This document shows, in pieces, positions 55,427-63,931 of a DNA stretch of 64,000 bases (position 1 is its first letter; the number at the start of each line of letters is the position of its first letter). The DNA comes from Pseudomonas frederiksbergensis (GTDB taxonomy: Bacteria > Pseudomonadota > Gammaproteobacteria > Pseudomonadales > Pseudomonadaceae): NCBI RefSeq assembly GCF_003732665.1, contig NZ_MOBP01000006.1, positions 310,001 through 374,000 of the forward strand, read 5' to 3'. The notes beneath the pieces were generated by a model, which had not been told where the DNA came from, made no database searches, and saw only the letters and a list, made by a program, of their open reading frames with translations. Made by a program: the position numbers and the translations under genes.

Positions 55427-55756
55427 ATGTCTGAAGTGACCCCCGATCCGCCAGAAACCGACCCGACATCCCCGCAACAACCCGAATCACAACCACGCGA
55501 CATCCCCTCATTCGCCGACATCAAAGCCACACCGCGCAAACCCTGCACCCTGTTTGCCGTTAATCCAAACGCCAGCAGCGAAACCCTGATGACCTACCTG
55601 GTCGAGACACTGGCCTCGGTCGACGTGATGGTCCACAACCTGGTGGACCTGCTGGACGGCAGCTCACGCAACGCCCTGCTGGGCATCTCCAACAGCGTGA
55701 TGCTGGCGGAAATCACCGCGAACCGGGTGCTGGATCAGATCGACCCGCGTGAATAG
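55427..55756 (+). CDS. DUF6124/DUF3077-like small Pseudomonas protein
   Basis: 109 residues. A proline-rich N terminus (about residues 1-40, probably disordered) precedes LFAVNPNASSETLMTYLVETLASVDVM and a hydrophobic helical end (GISNSVMLAEITANRVLDQ). This layout is shared by a family of short Pseudomonas proteins that often exist in several copies per genome, to my knowledge without assigned function. Only a weak GAGAGAA lies before the ATG; the structured leader probably controls translation. Divergent from the large toxin gene, so an accessory or protective role is conceivable but unproven. Confidence 0.75.
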   Translation: MSEVTPDPPETDPTSPQQPESQPRDIPSFADIKATPRKPCTLFAVNPNASSETLMTYLVETLASVDVMVHNLVDLLDGSSRNALLGISNSVMLAEITANRVLDQIDPRE

Positions 55757-55765
55757 ACCCGGCCC

Positions 55766-55824
55766 CTTCGCGAGCAAGCCCGCTCCCACATTTGTCCGGT
55801 GTACGCAGTTCCAATGTGGGAGTG
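55766..55824. repeat. Truncated REP pair
   Basis: The left unit is a full family A arm (TTCGCGAGCAAGCCCGCTCC). The right unit stops after AATGTGGGAG and continues into unrelated sequence (TGCTCAGCACTC), so it is broken. Confidence 0.7.
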
Positions 55825-55870
55825 CTCAGCACTCTCACCAATATCCTGCAAGACTACCTGGAGACCACAG

Positions 55871-56326
55871 ATGGCAACGCCCCATAGCGGTCACATCCTT
55901 TCATCCGCCTTGGACACCCTGGTCAAAAAGCCTTTGAATCAAGCCGATGACGCGGCACTGGTGAGTGCAGCTAAGGTTGTCTGGTATTCGAAGGATGATC
56001 TGGTGAGTGAAGTCGAAACCTTCCTCAGTCGTCACGGGGATGAGCTCGAAGTTCGCCGTGCTGGGTACTTGCTTGAGCGGTTCACGCGCTTTGCGTGTGT
56101 TTCTGAAAGCCGTGTATTGGAAACTTTCGGCGCTCTTAAGCTTTTTTTAAGCTCGACACCCAGGCTGGAGGTGCGGTCGCAGGTAGCGGCTGTTCCGCTT
56201 CGCAGGCGGCGCGATGAACTGGCGGTTTCCTGGGGGCTGAGTGAGGGGTTGGGGCTGAAGGCTCAGACGCTGATGCCTTTCCAGACTCGACATTACGAAG
56301 CTGAGCAGCATGCGTCGTCTGTTTGA
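55871..56326 (+). CDS. Hypothetical protein, unknown family
   Basis: 151 residues, soluble, helical. ATG preceded by GGAG at seven-base spacing. The N-terminal part (LSSALDTLVKKPLNQADDAALVSAAKVVW, about residues 11-39) looks like a regular domain. The last 55 residues are Arg/Leu-rich (EVRSQVAAVPLRRRRDELAVS), unlike the acidic start. I do not recognise it. It lies between the DUF6124 gene and a REP pair, downstream of the divergent toxin gene. Confidence 0.55.
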   Translation: MATPHSGHILSSALDTLVKKPLNQADDAALVSAAKVVWYSKDDLVSEVETFLSRHGDELEVRRAGYLLERFTRFACVSESRVLETFGALKLFLSSTPRLEVRSQVAAVPLRRRRDELAVSWGLSEGLGLKAQTLMPFQTRHYEAEQHASSV

Positions 56327-56364
56327 GCTGATCTGCCTGGAGGTTTCGGTGTTGGTCAGGGCCC

Positions 56365-56433
56365 CTTCGCGGGCAAGCCTCGCTCCTACAGGGGAATGCA
56401 ATCAACCTGTAGGAGCGAGGCTTGCCCGCGAAG
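56365..56433. repeat. REP pair, family C
   Basis: Outward pair TTCGCGGGCAAGCCTCGCTC and complement between the 151-residue ORF and nagE (convergent). Confidence 0.87.
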
Positions 56434-56456
56434 ACGGAGGGTCAGGCGCCGAAGAT

Positions 56457-58166
56457 CTAAACCTTTGCACTCACCTCACTGCGATTGACCAACGCCTCCA
56501 ACGCCCCACTCAAACTCTGTGCCTTGTCGCCAATCAGCAGATGCCAAACCCCACCCTCCAACTGGCTGACACCCTGGCAGCCCAGCTCCTTCAACTGACA
56601 CTCCGACAACGCCTTGCCATCCGCCAGGTGCAGGCGAATCCGGGTCATGGCGACGCAATCCATTTGCAGCACATTGTCGCCACCGCCCAAGGCATTCAGC
56701 CATTGCTGCGCTTCCGGCACGGCGACAGGTTTTGCCTCTTCGACTATAGCGGCAGGGGTGCTGATCACTGCGCGACCCAACGCCGGCATCGCCAGTCGAA
56801 TTTCATCGGCAATGCTGTCCGCCATGGGGCCGACCACCACCTGCAAACTCCCGCCCTTGCCCGGACGCACCACGGCCATCGCACCCAGTGCTTTCAACTC
56901 GGCATCGTTGGCCTTGTTGCGATCCACCATGTCCAGGCGCAAGCGCGTGGTGCAGGCGCCGACGGTGATCAAGTTCGCAGCACCACCCAACGCCTTGATA
57001 TAGGCCCCGGCGCGCTCGTTTTCCGTGAACACGACCCGCTCGGCTGAAGCCACGTCTTCACGCCCCGGCGTCTTCAGGTTGAAGCGACGAATGCAGAAAT
57101 CGAACACCAGGTAGTAGATCGCCGCATAGGCCAGCCCGACGGGAATCACCAACCAGCCATTGGTGGATTTACCCCAGCCCAGCACCATATCGATGAAACC
57201 ACCGGAGAAGGTAAACCCGAGGTGGATGTTCAGCATGTTGGTGATGGCCATCGACAAACCGGTCAGCACGGCGTGCACCAGATACAGCATCGGCGCAAGG
57301 AACATGAACGCAAACTCAATCGGCTCGGTCACACCGGTCAGGAACGAGGTCAGCGCCATCGACAGGAAGATCCCGCCCATGACTTTGCGCCGCTCCGGCA
57401 AGGCATTGCGGTACATCGCCAGGCACGCGGCGGGCAGGCCGAAGATCATCATCGGGAACATGCCGGTCATGAACTGGCCGCCCTTCGGATCGCCAGCAAA
57501 GTAGCGCGACAGGTCGCCGGTGACGATGGCGCCGGTGGTCGGGTCGGTGAAGTTGCCGAACACGAACCACGCCATGTTGTTAAGGATGTGGTGCAGGCCG
57601 GTGACGATCAGCAAGCGGTTGAACACGCCGAAAACGAACGCGCCGAAACTGCCGCTTTCCATCATCAGCGCACCGAAACTATTGATGCCTTGCTGGATCG
57701 GTGGCCAGACCAGGCCGAAGACCAGGCCCAGGCCGACGGCGGCAAACCCGGTGACAATCGGCACGAAACGCCGCCCACCGAAGAACGCCAGGTACTCCGG
57801 CAATTTGATGTCCTTGAAGCGGTTGTACAGCGCGCCGGCCATCAAGCCGCTGACGATCCCGGCGAGCATGCCCATGTTGATGCTGGCATCGAGCACCTTG
57901 AGGGTCGAGACCATCACCAGGTAACCAATGACCCCGGCCAGACCCGCCGTGCCGTTGTTGTCCTTGGCGAAGCCGACCGCGATGCCGATGGCGAAGATCA
58001 TCGCCAGGTTGGCGAAGATCACCTGGCCGGCGTCGTGGATGATCGCGATGTTCAGCAGATCGGTGTCGCCCAGGCGCAGCAACAGACCGGCGATGGGCAA
58101 GATCGCGATCGGCAGCATCAGCGCGCGACCGAGGCGCTGCAAGCCTTCAATGAAGTATTGGTACAT
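56457..58166 (-). CDS. nagE: NagE, N-acetylglucosamine PTS transporter, IIC-IIB plus degenerate second IIB
   Basis: 569-residue inner-membrane PTS permease. A IIC channel domain (about residues 1-370; GLHHILNNMAWF, VTEPIEFAFMF) is followed by a IIB domain with the phosphocysteine motif ACTTRLRL, then after a linker a second IIB-like domain (about 490-565) reading VAMTRIRL, where the Cys position is Ala. It imports GlcNAc as GlcNAc-6-phosphate with phosphate from NagF. Follows nagF by 32 bases in the nag operon. Confidence 0.94.
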   Translation of the reverse strand: MYQYFIEGLQRLGRALMLPIAILPIAGLLLRLGDTDLLNIAIIHDAGQVIFANLAMIFAIGIAVGFAKDNNGTAGLAGVIGYLVMVSTLKVLDASINMGMLAGIVSGLMAGALYNRFKDIKLPEYLAFFGGRRFVPIVTGFAAVGLGLVFGLVWPPIQQGINSFGALMMESGSFGAFVFGVFNRLLIVTGLHHILNNMAWFVFGNFTDPTTGAIVTGDLSRYFAGDPKGGQFMTGMFPMMIFGLPAACLAMYRNALPERRKVMGGIFLSMALTSFLTGVTEPIEFAFMFLAPMLYLVHAVLTGLSMAITNMLNIHLGFTFSGGFIDMVLGWGKSTNGWLVIPVGLAYAAIYYLVFDFCIRRFNLKTPGREDVASAERVVFTENERAGAYIKALGGAANLITVGACTTRLRLDMVDRNKANDAELKALGAMAVVRPGKGGSLQVVVGPMADSIADEIRLAMPALGRAVISTPAAIVEEAKPVAVPEAQQWLNALGGGDNVLQMDCVAMTRIRLHLADGKALSECQLKELGCQGVSQLEGGVWHLLIGDKAQSLSGALEALVNRSEVSAKV

Positions 58167-58198
58167 GGCGTTTCTCCCTGGATTCTTGTTTTAGTTGT

Positions 58199-60715
58199 TC
58201 AGCTCAGAGGCCAATGTTGGTGGCAGGCGTGACGCACCGCGCTGGCGCTGCTCAACTTGAGCAAGCCTTGGCTGATGCGTCGGCATTCGCTGGCGTCCAG
58301 GTGCCGGACGCGGTCCTTGATTTCACCGATCTGCACCGGGCTCACCGACAACTCGCTGACCCCCAGACCAATCAGTACCGGCGTGGCCAGCGGATCGGAG
58401 GCGAGTGCGCCGCACACTCCGACCCAACGGTTGTGCACCGCCGCGCCGGCGCAGGTCTGCGCGATCAATCGCAGCAACGCCGGGTGCAAGGCATCGACCC
58501 GGGAGGCGAGGCCGGCGTGGTCGCGGTCCATGGCCAGGGTGTATTGGGACAAATCGTTGGTGCCGATGGACAGGAAGTCCGCATGCTCGGCCAGTTGCTC
58601 GGCCAGCAGCGCGGCGGCCGGGACTTCGATCATCACGCCAAGCTCCGGGCGTTGAGTCAGCTCCAGCTCGGTGCACAAGGCATCGAGGCGTTGGCGGATA
58701 TGCAGCAACTCATCGACTTCGGTGACCATCGGCAACAGGATCCGGCAGCGCGACAACGGGCTGACGTGCAGTAGCGCCCGCAGTTGCTGATCGAGCAGTT
58801 CCGGGCGGACCTGGGCCAGGCGAATTCCGCGCAGGCCGAGCACCGGGTTCGCTTCGGCGGGCAGGGGAAGATAGTCGAGCTGCTTATCGCCGCCGACGTC
58901 GATGGTGCGGATGATCACCGACTTGTCGCCCATGGCGTCGAGTACGGATTGATAGGCGAGGCGTTGTTCCTGCTCGTCCGGCGCGGTGTTGCGATCCACG
59001 AACAGAAACTCGGTGCGCAACAGGCCGACGCCATCGGCGCCGTTGGCCAAGGCATCTGCCGCTTCCGCGCTGGAAGCGACGTTGGCCGCGACCTCGACGT
59101 GCAAGCCATCGAGGGTCAACGCCGGGGTGTGGGCCTTGGCTTGTTGCTGGGCGCGGCGTTGTTGGTGATCGAGTTGCGCCTGCTGCACCTCGGCCAGACG
59201 TTCGGTGCTCGGCGTCAGTTCGAGGCGCCCGCCGTCGGCATCCAGCACCACCGCTTGGGCTTGCACCTGATCCAGCAGCGTCGAACCCAATGCCACTAGG
59301 CATGGCAAGCCTTTGCCCCGCGCCAGAATCGCCACATGAGAGGTCGCACCACCAGCCGCCATGCACAGGCCCGCAACGCCATGCTGACTGAGTTGCAGCA
59401 AGTCGGACGGGGTCAGTTCATGGGCGGCGACGATGGCGCCGGGCGGAATGTCGTAGTGCCAGGTTTCCCCCAGAAGGGCGCGCAGCACCCGTTGCTTGAG
59501 GTCGCGCAGATCGTTGGCGCGCTCGGCCAGCAATGGGCTGCCGAGTTGCTGCAGCACCTCGCACTGCACGTCGATGGACTGGCTCCAGGCGTGAGTCGCG
59601 GCGCTGCCTTGGTCGATGGAGTGCGCCGCTGCGTCGAGCAGTGCCGGGTCTTCGAGCAAAGCGAGGTGCGCGGCGAAGATCGCTTCTTCGTCGGTGTTTT
59701 TGTGCTTGCGGGCCTGGGTCAGGGTGTGGTCGATTTCGCTGCGCACGACGCTCAATGCCGTGTCGAGGGCTTGCAGTTGTTGCGCGGGATCGTGGCTGCC
59801 GGCGTCCACCGGCAGGCTGATTGCGTTCAAGCGAAACAGCGGCCCGGCGACCAGACCGGGTGCGGCGCAAACGCCGTGCAACACGCCCGCTTCGGCAGGG
59901 CGATTGCGCTGGGCAATCGGCGCTGGCGCAGCGGTGTGACTGTCCTGCGCGAGTGCTGTGGATAACGCGGTCAACAACGCTTGCAACGCCGCTTCGGCAT
60001 CCGGCCCCTGGCTGCTGACCTGGACTTCTTCCTGCTCGCCGACGGCCAGGCTCATGATCCCGATCAAGCTGTCGCAGGACGCCGACTTTCCAGCGAAATG
60101 CAGCTGCGACTTGCTCTTGAAACCTTGCGCGGTCTGCCGAATCAACGCCGCTGGCCGGGCGTGCAAACCACCGCGATGGGCGATGCGGATATGGCCGTGG
60201 ACCTCGGCGCCGGACAAGTCAACTTCAACCGGCACGCCACTGGCCAGTCGCCGCACGATATGCAGTAACGGATCGCCGACCTTCACCGATTTCAACGTGA
60301 TCGGCCGCGCCTGGAAGTCCTGGCTGTTGGTCAGGATCATCAGGCTGACCAGGCTTTTGCACTGCTGCGCGACCTTGTCCAGGTCATAGCGCAACAGCGG
60401 CTGGCCGTTGGCGACGCGTGCGCCTTCCTTGACCAACATCGAAAAGCCTTCTCCCTGCAACTCGACGGTGTCGAGGCCCAGGTGCAGCAGCAGCTCGGCA
60501 CCGTTGTCGGCGCGCAAAGTCACCGCGTGGCCGGTACGGGCGACGTGTACTACCACCCCGGCGCAAGGGGCGTGGAGGGTGTCGTTCAATGGATCGATAG
60601 CAATCCCGTCACCCATGGCGCCACTGGCGAACACCGGGTCCGGGACTTTGGCGAGCGTGAGCACCGGGCCGCTGAGCGGGGCGCTTAAGGTCAGCTCTTT
60701 ATTATTGTTGTGCAT
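58199..60715 (-). CDS. nagF: NagF, IIA-HPr-enzyme I fusion of the GlcNAc PTS
   Basis: 838-residue soluble phosphotransferase. IIA domain with His in LLLHLGLDTVEL (about residue 70-80), HPr domain with phospho-His in RGGLHARPAAL (about 185), then enzyme I with the swivel His in GGATSHVAILARGKG and PEP-binding barrel motifs (GLLRTEFLF, LRGIRLAQ, SIGTNDLSQYTLAMDR). It carries phosphate from PEP to NagE in one chain. ATG at 60715 preferred; an in-frame TTG lies eight codons upstream. Confidence 0.95.
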   Translation of the reverse strand: MHNNNKELTLSAPLSGPVLTLAKVPDPVFASGAMGDGIAIDPLNDTLHAPCAGVVVHVARTGHAVTLRADNGAELLLHLGLDTVELQGEGFSMLVKEGARVANGQPLLRYDLDKVAQQCKSLVSLMILTNSQDFQARPITLKSVKVGDPLLHIVRRLASGVPVEVDLSGAEVHGHIRIAHRGGLHARPAALIRQTAQGFKSKSQLHFAGKSASCDSLIGIMSLAVGEQEEVQVSSQGPDAEAALQALLTALSTALAQDSHTAAPAPIAQRNRPAEAGVLHGVCAAPGLVAGPLFRLNAISLPVDAGSHDPAQQLQALDTALSVVRSEIDHTLTQARKHKNTDEEAIFAAHLALLEDPALLDAAAHSIDQGSAATHAWSQSIDVQCEVLQQLGSPLLAERANDLRDLKQRVLRALLGETWHYDIPPGAIVAAHELTPSDLLQLSQHGVAGLCMAAGGATSHVAILARGKGLPCLVALGSTLLDQVQAQAVVLDADGGRLELTPSTERLAEVQQAQLDHQQRRAQQQAKAHTPALTLDGLHVEVAANVASSAEAADALANGADGVGLLRTEFLFVDRNTAPDEQEQRLAYQSVLDAMGDKSVIIRTIDVGGDKQLDYLPLPAEANPVLGLRGIRLAQVRPELLDQQLRALLHVSPLSRCRILLPMVTEVDELLHIRQRLDALCTELELTQRPELGVMIEVPAAALLAEQLAEHADFLSIGTNDLSQYTLAMDRDHAGLASRVDALHPALLRLIAQTCAGAAVHNRWVGVCGALASDPLATPVLIGLGVSELSVSPVQIGEIKDRVRHLDASECRRISQGLLKLSSASAVRHACHQHWPLS

Positions 60716-60761
60716 GGCTCGGTACTCATCATTAAACAATTCGGTTCGGATAAACGCGTCC

Positions 60762-60856
60762 CCGTAGGAGCTGTCGAGTGAAACGAGGCTGCGATCTTTT
60801 GATTTTGATGTTTAAAAGCAAGATCAAAAGATCGCAGCCTTCGGCAGCTCCTACGG
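60762..60856. repeat. REP-type inverted repeat, mixed arms, inside the nag operon
   Basis: Left arm carries the GTCGAGTGAAACGAGG variant; right arm carries the CCTTCGGCAGC variant. The arms pair only through the shared core GCTGCGATCTTTTGAT, so this is a recombinant element. Confidence 0.85.
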
Positions 60857-60888
60857 GTTATTCATCCGCCATCAAAGACGCGATCGAC

Positions 60889-61911
60889 TCAATGGGTGCG
60901 GGTCACTTTGCTCAAGTACCGTGGCTGGTCCGGGTCCATGCCCCGGGCGACGGCCAGACCGGCGGCCATGACGTAGAAGCTCTGGATCGCCAGGATCGGA
61001 TCGAGGACCGGGTGTTCGGCGCGGGTCAGGGTCAGGTCGCGTTCAGTGACGTCATCGGGTGCGGCCAACAAGACGCGGGCGCCGCGCTGGCGCATGTCGG
61101 CGGCCAGGCTGAGCAAACCGGCCTGTTCGGCGCCACGCGGGGCGAACACCAGCAATGGGTATTGCTCGCCGATCAACGCCATCGGGCCGTGACGCACTTC
61201 GGCGCTGCTGAAGGCTTCGGCCTGGATCGCCGAGGTTTCCTTGAATTTCAGTGCGGCTTCCTGGGCGATGGCAAAACCGGCGCCACGGCCGATCACCATC
61301 AGGCGCTGGCAGTCGCGCAGGGCGTCGATGGCCAGGCTCCAGTCCTGTTGCGCCGCTTCGCGCAAACCTTCCGGTAGAGCATTGCCGGCTTCGAGCAATT
61401 CCACGTCGTCTTTCCAGTGCGCGATCAACCGGGCGCTGGCGCTGAGGGTGGCGATAAAACTCTTGGTCGCGGCGACGCTGCTTTCGGTGCCGGCCAGCAG
61501 TGGCAGGCTGAATTCACACGCGGCTTCCAGTGGCGAGTCCGCCGCGTTGACCATGGAAATGCTCAGGGCGCCACGCTTGCGCAACAGGCGCAGGCTGTTC
61601 ACCAGGTCCGGACTTTGCCCCGATTGCGAGAAGGCGAACGCTACCTGACCGCTGACCTTTAACGGCGCCTGCTGCATGGTCACCACCGACATCGGCAACG
61701 ACGCCACCGGAATCCCCAGTTGCTGCATGGTCAGGTAGGCGAAGTAACTCGCCGCATGGTCGGAGCTGCCACGGGCCACGGTCATCGCCACTTGCGGCGG
61801 CTGACGGCGCAGGCGCCCGGCGATTTCGATCATCTGCGGGTCGAGTTGCTGCAGTTGGGCTTGCACGGCCTCGAACGAGGACAGCGCCTCTTCAAGCATT
61901 TTTGAAGTCAA
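60889..61911 (-). CDS. nagB2: SIS-domain glucosamine-6-phosphate deaminase/isomerase (NagB-II type)
   Basis: 340 residues with two SIS domains and no glutaminase domain, related to the GlmS isomerase half. Phosphosugar-binding loops: VARGSSDHAASYFAYL, AFSQSGQSPDLVNSLR, GTESSVAATKSFIATLSASA, VIGRGAGFAIAQEAALKFKE and AEVRHGPMALIGE. By context it converts glucosamine-6-phosphate to fructose-6-phosphate after NagA. The TTG at 61911 has AAGGAG six bases upstream and is preferred over the ATG at 61899. Overlaps nagA by 20 bases. Confidence 0.9.
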   Translation of the reverse strand: MTSKMLEEALSSFEAVQAQLQQLDPQMIEIAGRLRRQPPQVAMTVARGSSDHAASYFAYLTMQQLGIPVASLPMSVVTMQQAPLKVSGQVAFAFSQSGQSPDLVNSLRLLRKRGALSISMVNAADSPLEAACEFSLPLLAGTESSVAATKSFIATLSASARLIAHWKDDVELLEAGNALPEGLREAAQQDWSLAIDALRDCQRLMVIGRGAGFAIAQEAALKFKETSAIQAEAFSSAEVRHGPMALIGEQYPLLVFAPRGAEQAGLLSLAADMRQRGARVLLAAPDDVTERDLTLTRAEHPVLDPILAIQSFYVMAAGLAVARGMDPDQPRYLSKVTRTH

Positions 61912-62998
61912 TGTCTTCTCCTTCGACCATGACGGCGGTCAGTGTGAGTGAGCGATCCAGCCGCACGCAGTCGGCCCAGGCGCCGGGTTGCAGGCGTCCG
62001 CGTTCGGTGATGCCGAGGTAGTCGGCGGGGAATTGCGAAAGGCGTTGCGAGGCTTCGGCGATGGGCAAACCGATCTTCACCAGGTTGCGCAACGCTTGAT
62101 CCATGGTCAGGGTGCTGCCCGCCAGCGTGCCGTCGGCCAGGCGCACGCCGCCCAGGCATTTGGTCACGGTGTGGCTGCCGAGCTTGTATTCACCGTCGGG
62201 CATACCGGCGGCTGCGGTCGAATCGGTGACGCAATACAGGCACGGGATCGAGCGCAGGGCCACGCGCATGGCGCCGGGGTGTACGTGCAGCAAATCCGGA
62301 ATCAGCTCGGCGTATTTGGCGTGGGCGAGGGCTGCGCCGACGATGCCGGGCTCGCGGTGATGCAGCGGGCTCATGGCGTTATAGAGGTGGGTGAAACTGC
62401 TGGCGCCGGCCTCCAGCGCCGCCACGCCTTCCTCGTAACTGCCCAGGGTGTGGCCGATTTGCATGCGCACACCGCGAGCGCTGAGGGCGCGGATCAATGC
62501 GTCATGGCCGGCGATTTCCGGGGCGATGGTGATCACGCGAATCGGCGCCAAGGCCAGGTACGCTTCGACTTCGGCCATCAGCGCGGTGTGGGCGAAATTC
62601 GGTTGGGCCCCGAGTTTGCCGGGGTTGATGTACGGGCCTTCAAGGTGCACGCCGAGGACCCGGGCGCTGCCAGTCGGGCGCTGCTCGCAATACTCGCCGA
62701 CGGCTTTGAGCACGCTGGAAATCTCTTCGCTCGGCGCAGTCATGGTGGTGGCCAGCAGCGAGGTGGTGCCGAAACGCACATGGGTTTTGGTGATGGTTTC
62801 GAAGGCCGCGGCGCCTTCCATGATGTCTTTGCCGCCGCCGCCGTGAACGTGCAGGTCGATGAAACCCGGCAGCAGGTAAGGCAAGTCGTTGTCCGCCGGA
62901 TCGCAGGGCACGCCTTCGATGGACACGACTTTGCCGTGTTGGTGAATCAGCCGGCCGCGAACCCAGCCGTGGGCGGTGAGGATGTTGTCTTCGGACAT
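61892..62998 (-). CDS. nagA: NagA, N-acetylglucosamine-6-phosphate deacetylase
   Basis: 368-residue amidohydrolase. Metal and substrate motifs: DLHVHGGGGKDIMEG, GVHLEGPYINP, IGHTLGSYEEG, THLYNAMSPLHHREPG and DSTAAAGMPDGEY. It removes the acetyl group from GlcNAc-6-phosphate. Lies 21 bases after the regulator gene. Confidence 0.97.
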   Translation of the reverse strand: MSEDNILTAHGWVRGRLIHQHGKVVSIEGVPCDPADNDLPYLLPGFIDLHVHGGGGKDIMEGAAAFETITKTHVRFGTTSLLATTMTAPSEEISSVLKAVGEYCEQRPTGSARVLGVHLEGPYINPGKLGAQPNFAHTALMAEVEAYLALAPIRVITIAPEIAGHDALIRALSARGVRMQIGHTLGSYEEGVAALEAGASSFTHLYNAMSPLHHREPGIVGAALAHAKYAELIPDLLHVHPGAMRVALRSIPCLYCVTDSTAAAGMPDGEYKLGSHTVTKCLGGVRLADGTLAGSTLTMDQALRNLVKIGLPIAEASQRLSQFPADYLGITERGRLQPGAWADCVRLDRSLTLTAVMVEGEDIDFKNA

Positions 62999-63019
62999 GA
63001 TCGGTTCTCGGTAGCGTAC

Positions 63020-63751
63020 TTAGCGGCGAAGCTCTGCGACAAAGTCGTAGTAGTCGTTGCGGCAATAGGTGTCGGTGACTTCGATGGGCGTGTTGTCTTC
63101 CAGGTAGCCGACCCGGGTCATCAGCAACATGGCGGTGCCCGGCGCGATGCCCACCAGCGCGGCGAATTCGTCCGAGGCGTTGATCGCCTGGATGTGTTGC
63201 AAGGCGCGGACAATCGGTTTGCCGATGCCGTCGAGGTATTCGTAGAGGGAATCGCCCACCGCTTGCGGCTTGGGGATGATCGAAGCGGGCAGGGTGCTCA
63301 TCTCGATCGCCATCACCGTGTCGTCGGCTTTACGCAGGCGTTTGAGCCGCGCGACTTTGTCGTTGGGCGAGAGGCCGAGGCGGATCAGTTCTTCGTGGGT
63401 CGGCGGGGTGATTTCCCGCTCCAGCCATTGCGAACCGGGGACGAACCCCTTGAGCCGCAGCATTTCGCTGAACCCGGAGAGACGCGACAGCGGTTGTTCA
63501 AGGCGTGGGGTGATGAAGGTGCCGGAACCCTGGTTACGGCGGATCAGGCCTTGCTCGAACAGCACTTCCAGCGCCTTGCGTGCGGTGACGCGGGAGATGC
63601 CCAACGATTCGCAGAGGCTGCGCTCCGACGGCATCGCCTGCTCGGCTTTCCATTGGCCGGCGTGGATCGCCGCTTCCAGATTGCGCGCCAGTTGCAGGTA
63701 CAGCGGCGTCGGCTGGGTCTCATCAGGACGTAGGGCCTGGATGTCATTCAT
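63020..63751 (-). CDS. nagR: GntR/HutC-family regulator of the nag operon
   Basis: 243-residue repressor. N-terminal winged helix (MPSERSLCESLGISRVTARKALEVLFEQGLIRRNQGSGTF in short form at about residues 40-80) and a C-terminal UTRA ligand domain (FSEMLRLKGFVPGS, PIEVTDTYCRNDYYDF). Members at this locus respond to phosphorylated amino sugars. ATG at 63751; the upstream frame would run into the promoter. Called NagQ or NagR in different Pseudomonas. First gene of its operon; operator-like repeats lie upstream. Confidence 0.92.
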   Translation of the reverse strand: MNDIQALRPDETQPTPLYLQLARNLEAAIHAGQWKAEQAMPSERSLCESLGISRVTARKALEVLFEQGLIRRNQGSGTFITPRLEQPLSRLSGFSEMLRLKGFVPGSQWLEREITPPTHEELIRLGLSPNDKVARLKRLRKADDTVMAIEMSTLPASIIPKPQAVGDSLYEYLDGIGKPIVRALQHIQAINASDEFAALVGIAPGTAMLLMTRVGYLEDNTPIEVTDTYCRNDYYDFVAELRR

Positions 63752-63804
63752 GTAGGTCTTTTCCGATGCGGATATTGGATTGTTGTCGCCCGGTTGTAGG
63801 ACGG

Positions 63805-63833
63805 AAGCTAATACCACTTAAATACCATGTCAA
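63805..63833 (-). promoter_or_regulatory. nag operon promoter with embedded operator
   Basis: Minus strand: TTGACA (63833-63828), a 17-base spacer, then TAGCTT (63810-63805). The spacer holds two direct TGGTAT words, a plausible HutC-type operator, so bound repressor would block RNA polymerase. Confidence 0.65.
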
Positions 63834-63897
63834 TGAGACCACTTTCCTTCAGGCTTAGGAAAACCGGGCCTGTTGGGCTTGTTTAGAGGGGGGTGGT

Positions 63898-63913
63898 TTT
63901 AAGTGGTATTAGC
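63898..63913 (+). promoter_or_regulatory. Second, inverted copy of the nag operator
   Basis: TTTAAGTGGTATTAGC, the exact reverse complement of 63807-63822. Lies 91 bases upstream of the first copy. Confidence 0.6.
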
Positions 63914-63931
63914 GGTGGGGGTTTTTGAGGC

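Noticed and set aside
55398..55439. CTG-initiated mini-ORF after the AGGAGG in the DUF6124 leader
   Set aside because: CTG starts are rare and the ribosome sequence is within a predicted helix directly abutting the codon; no support beyond position.
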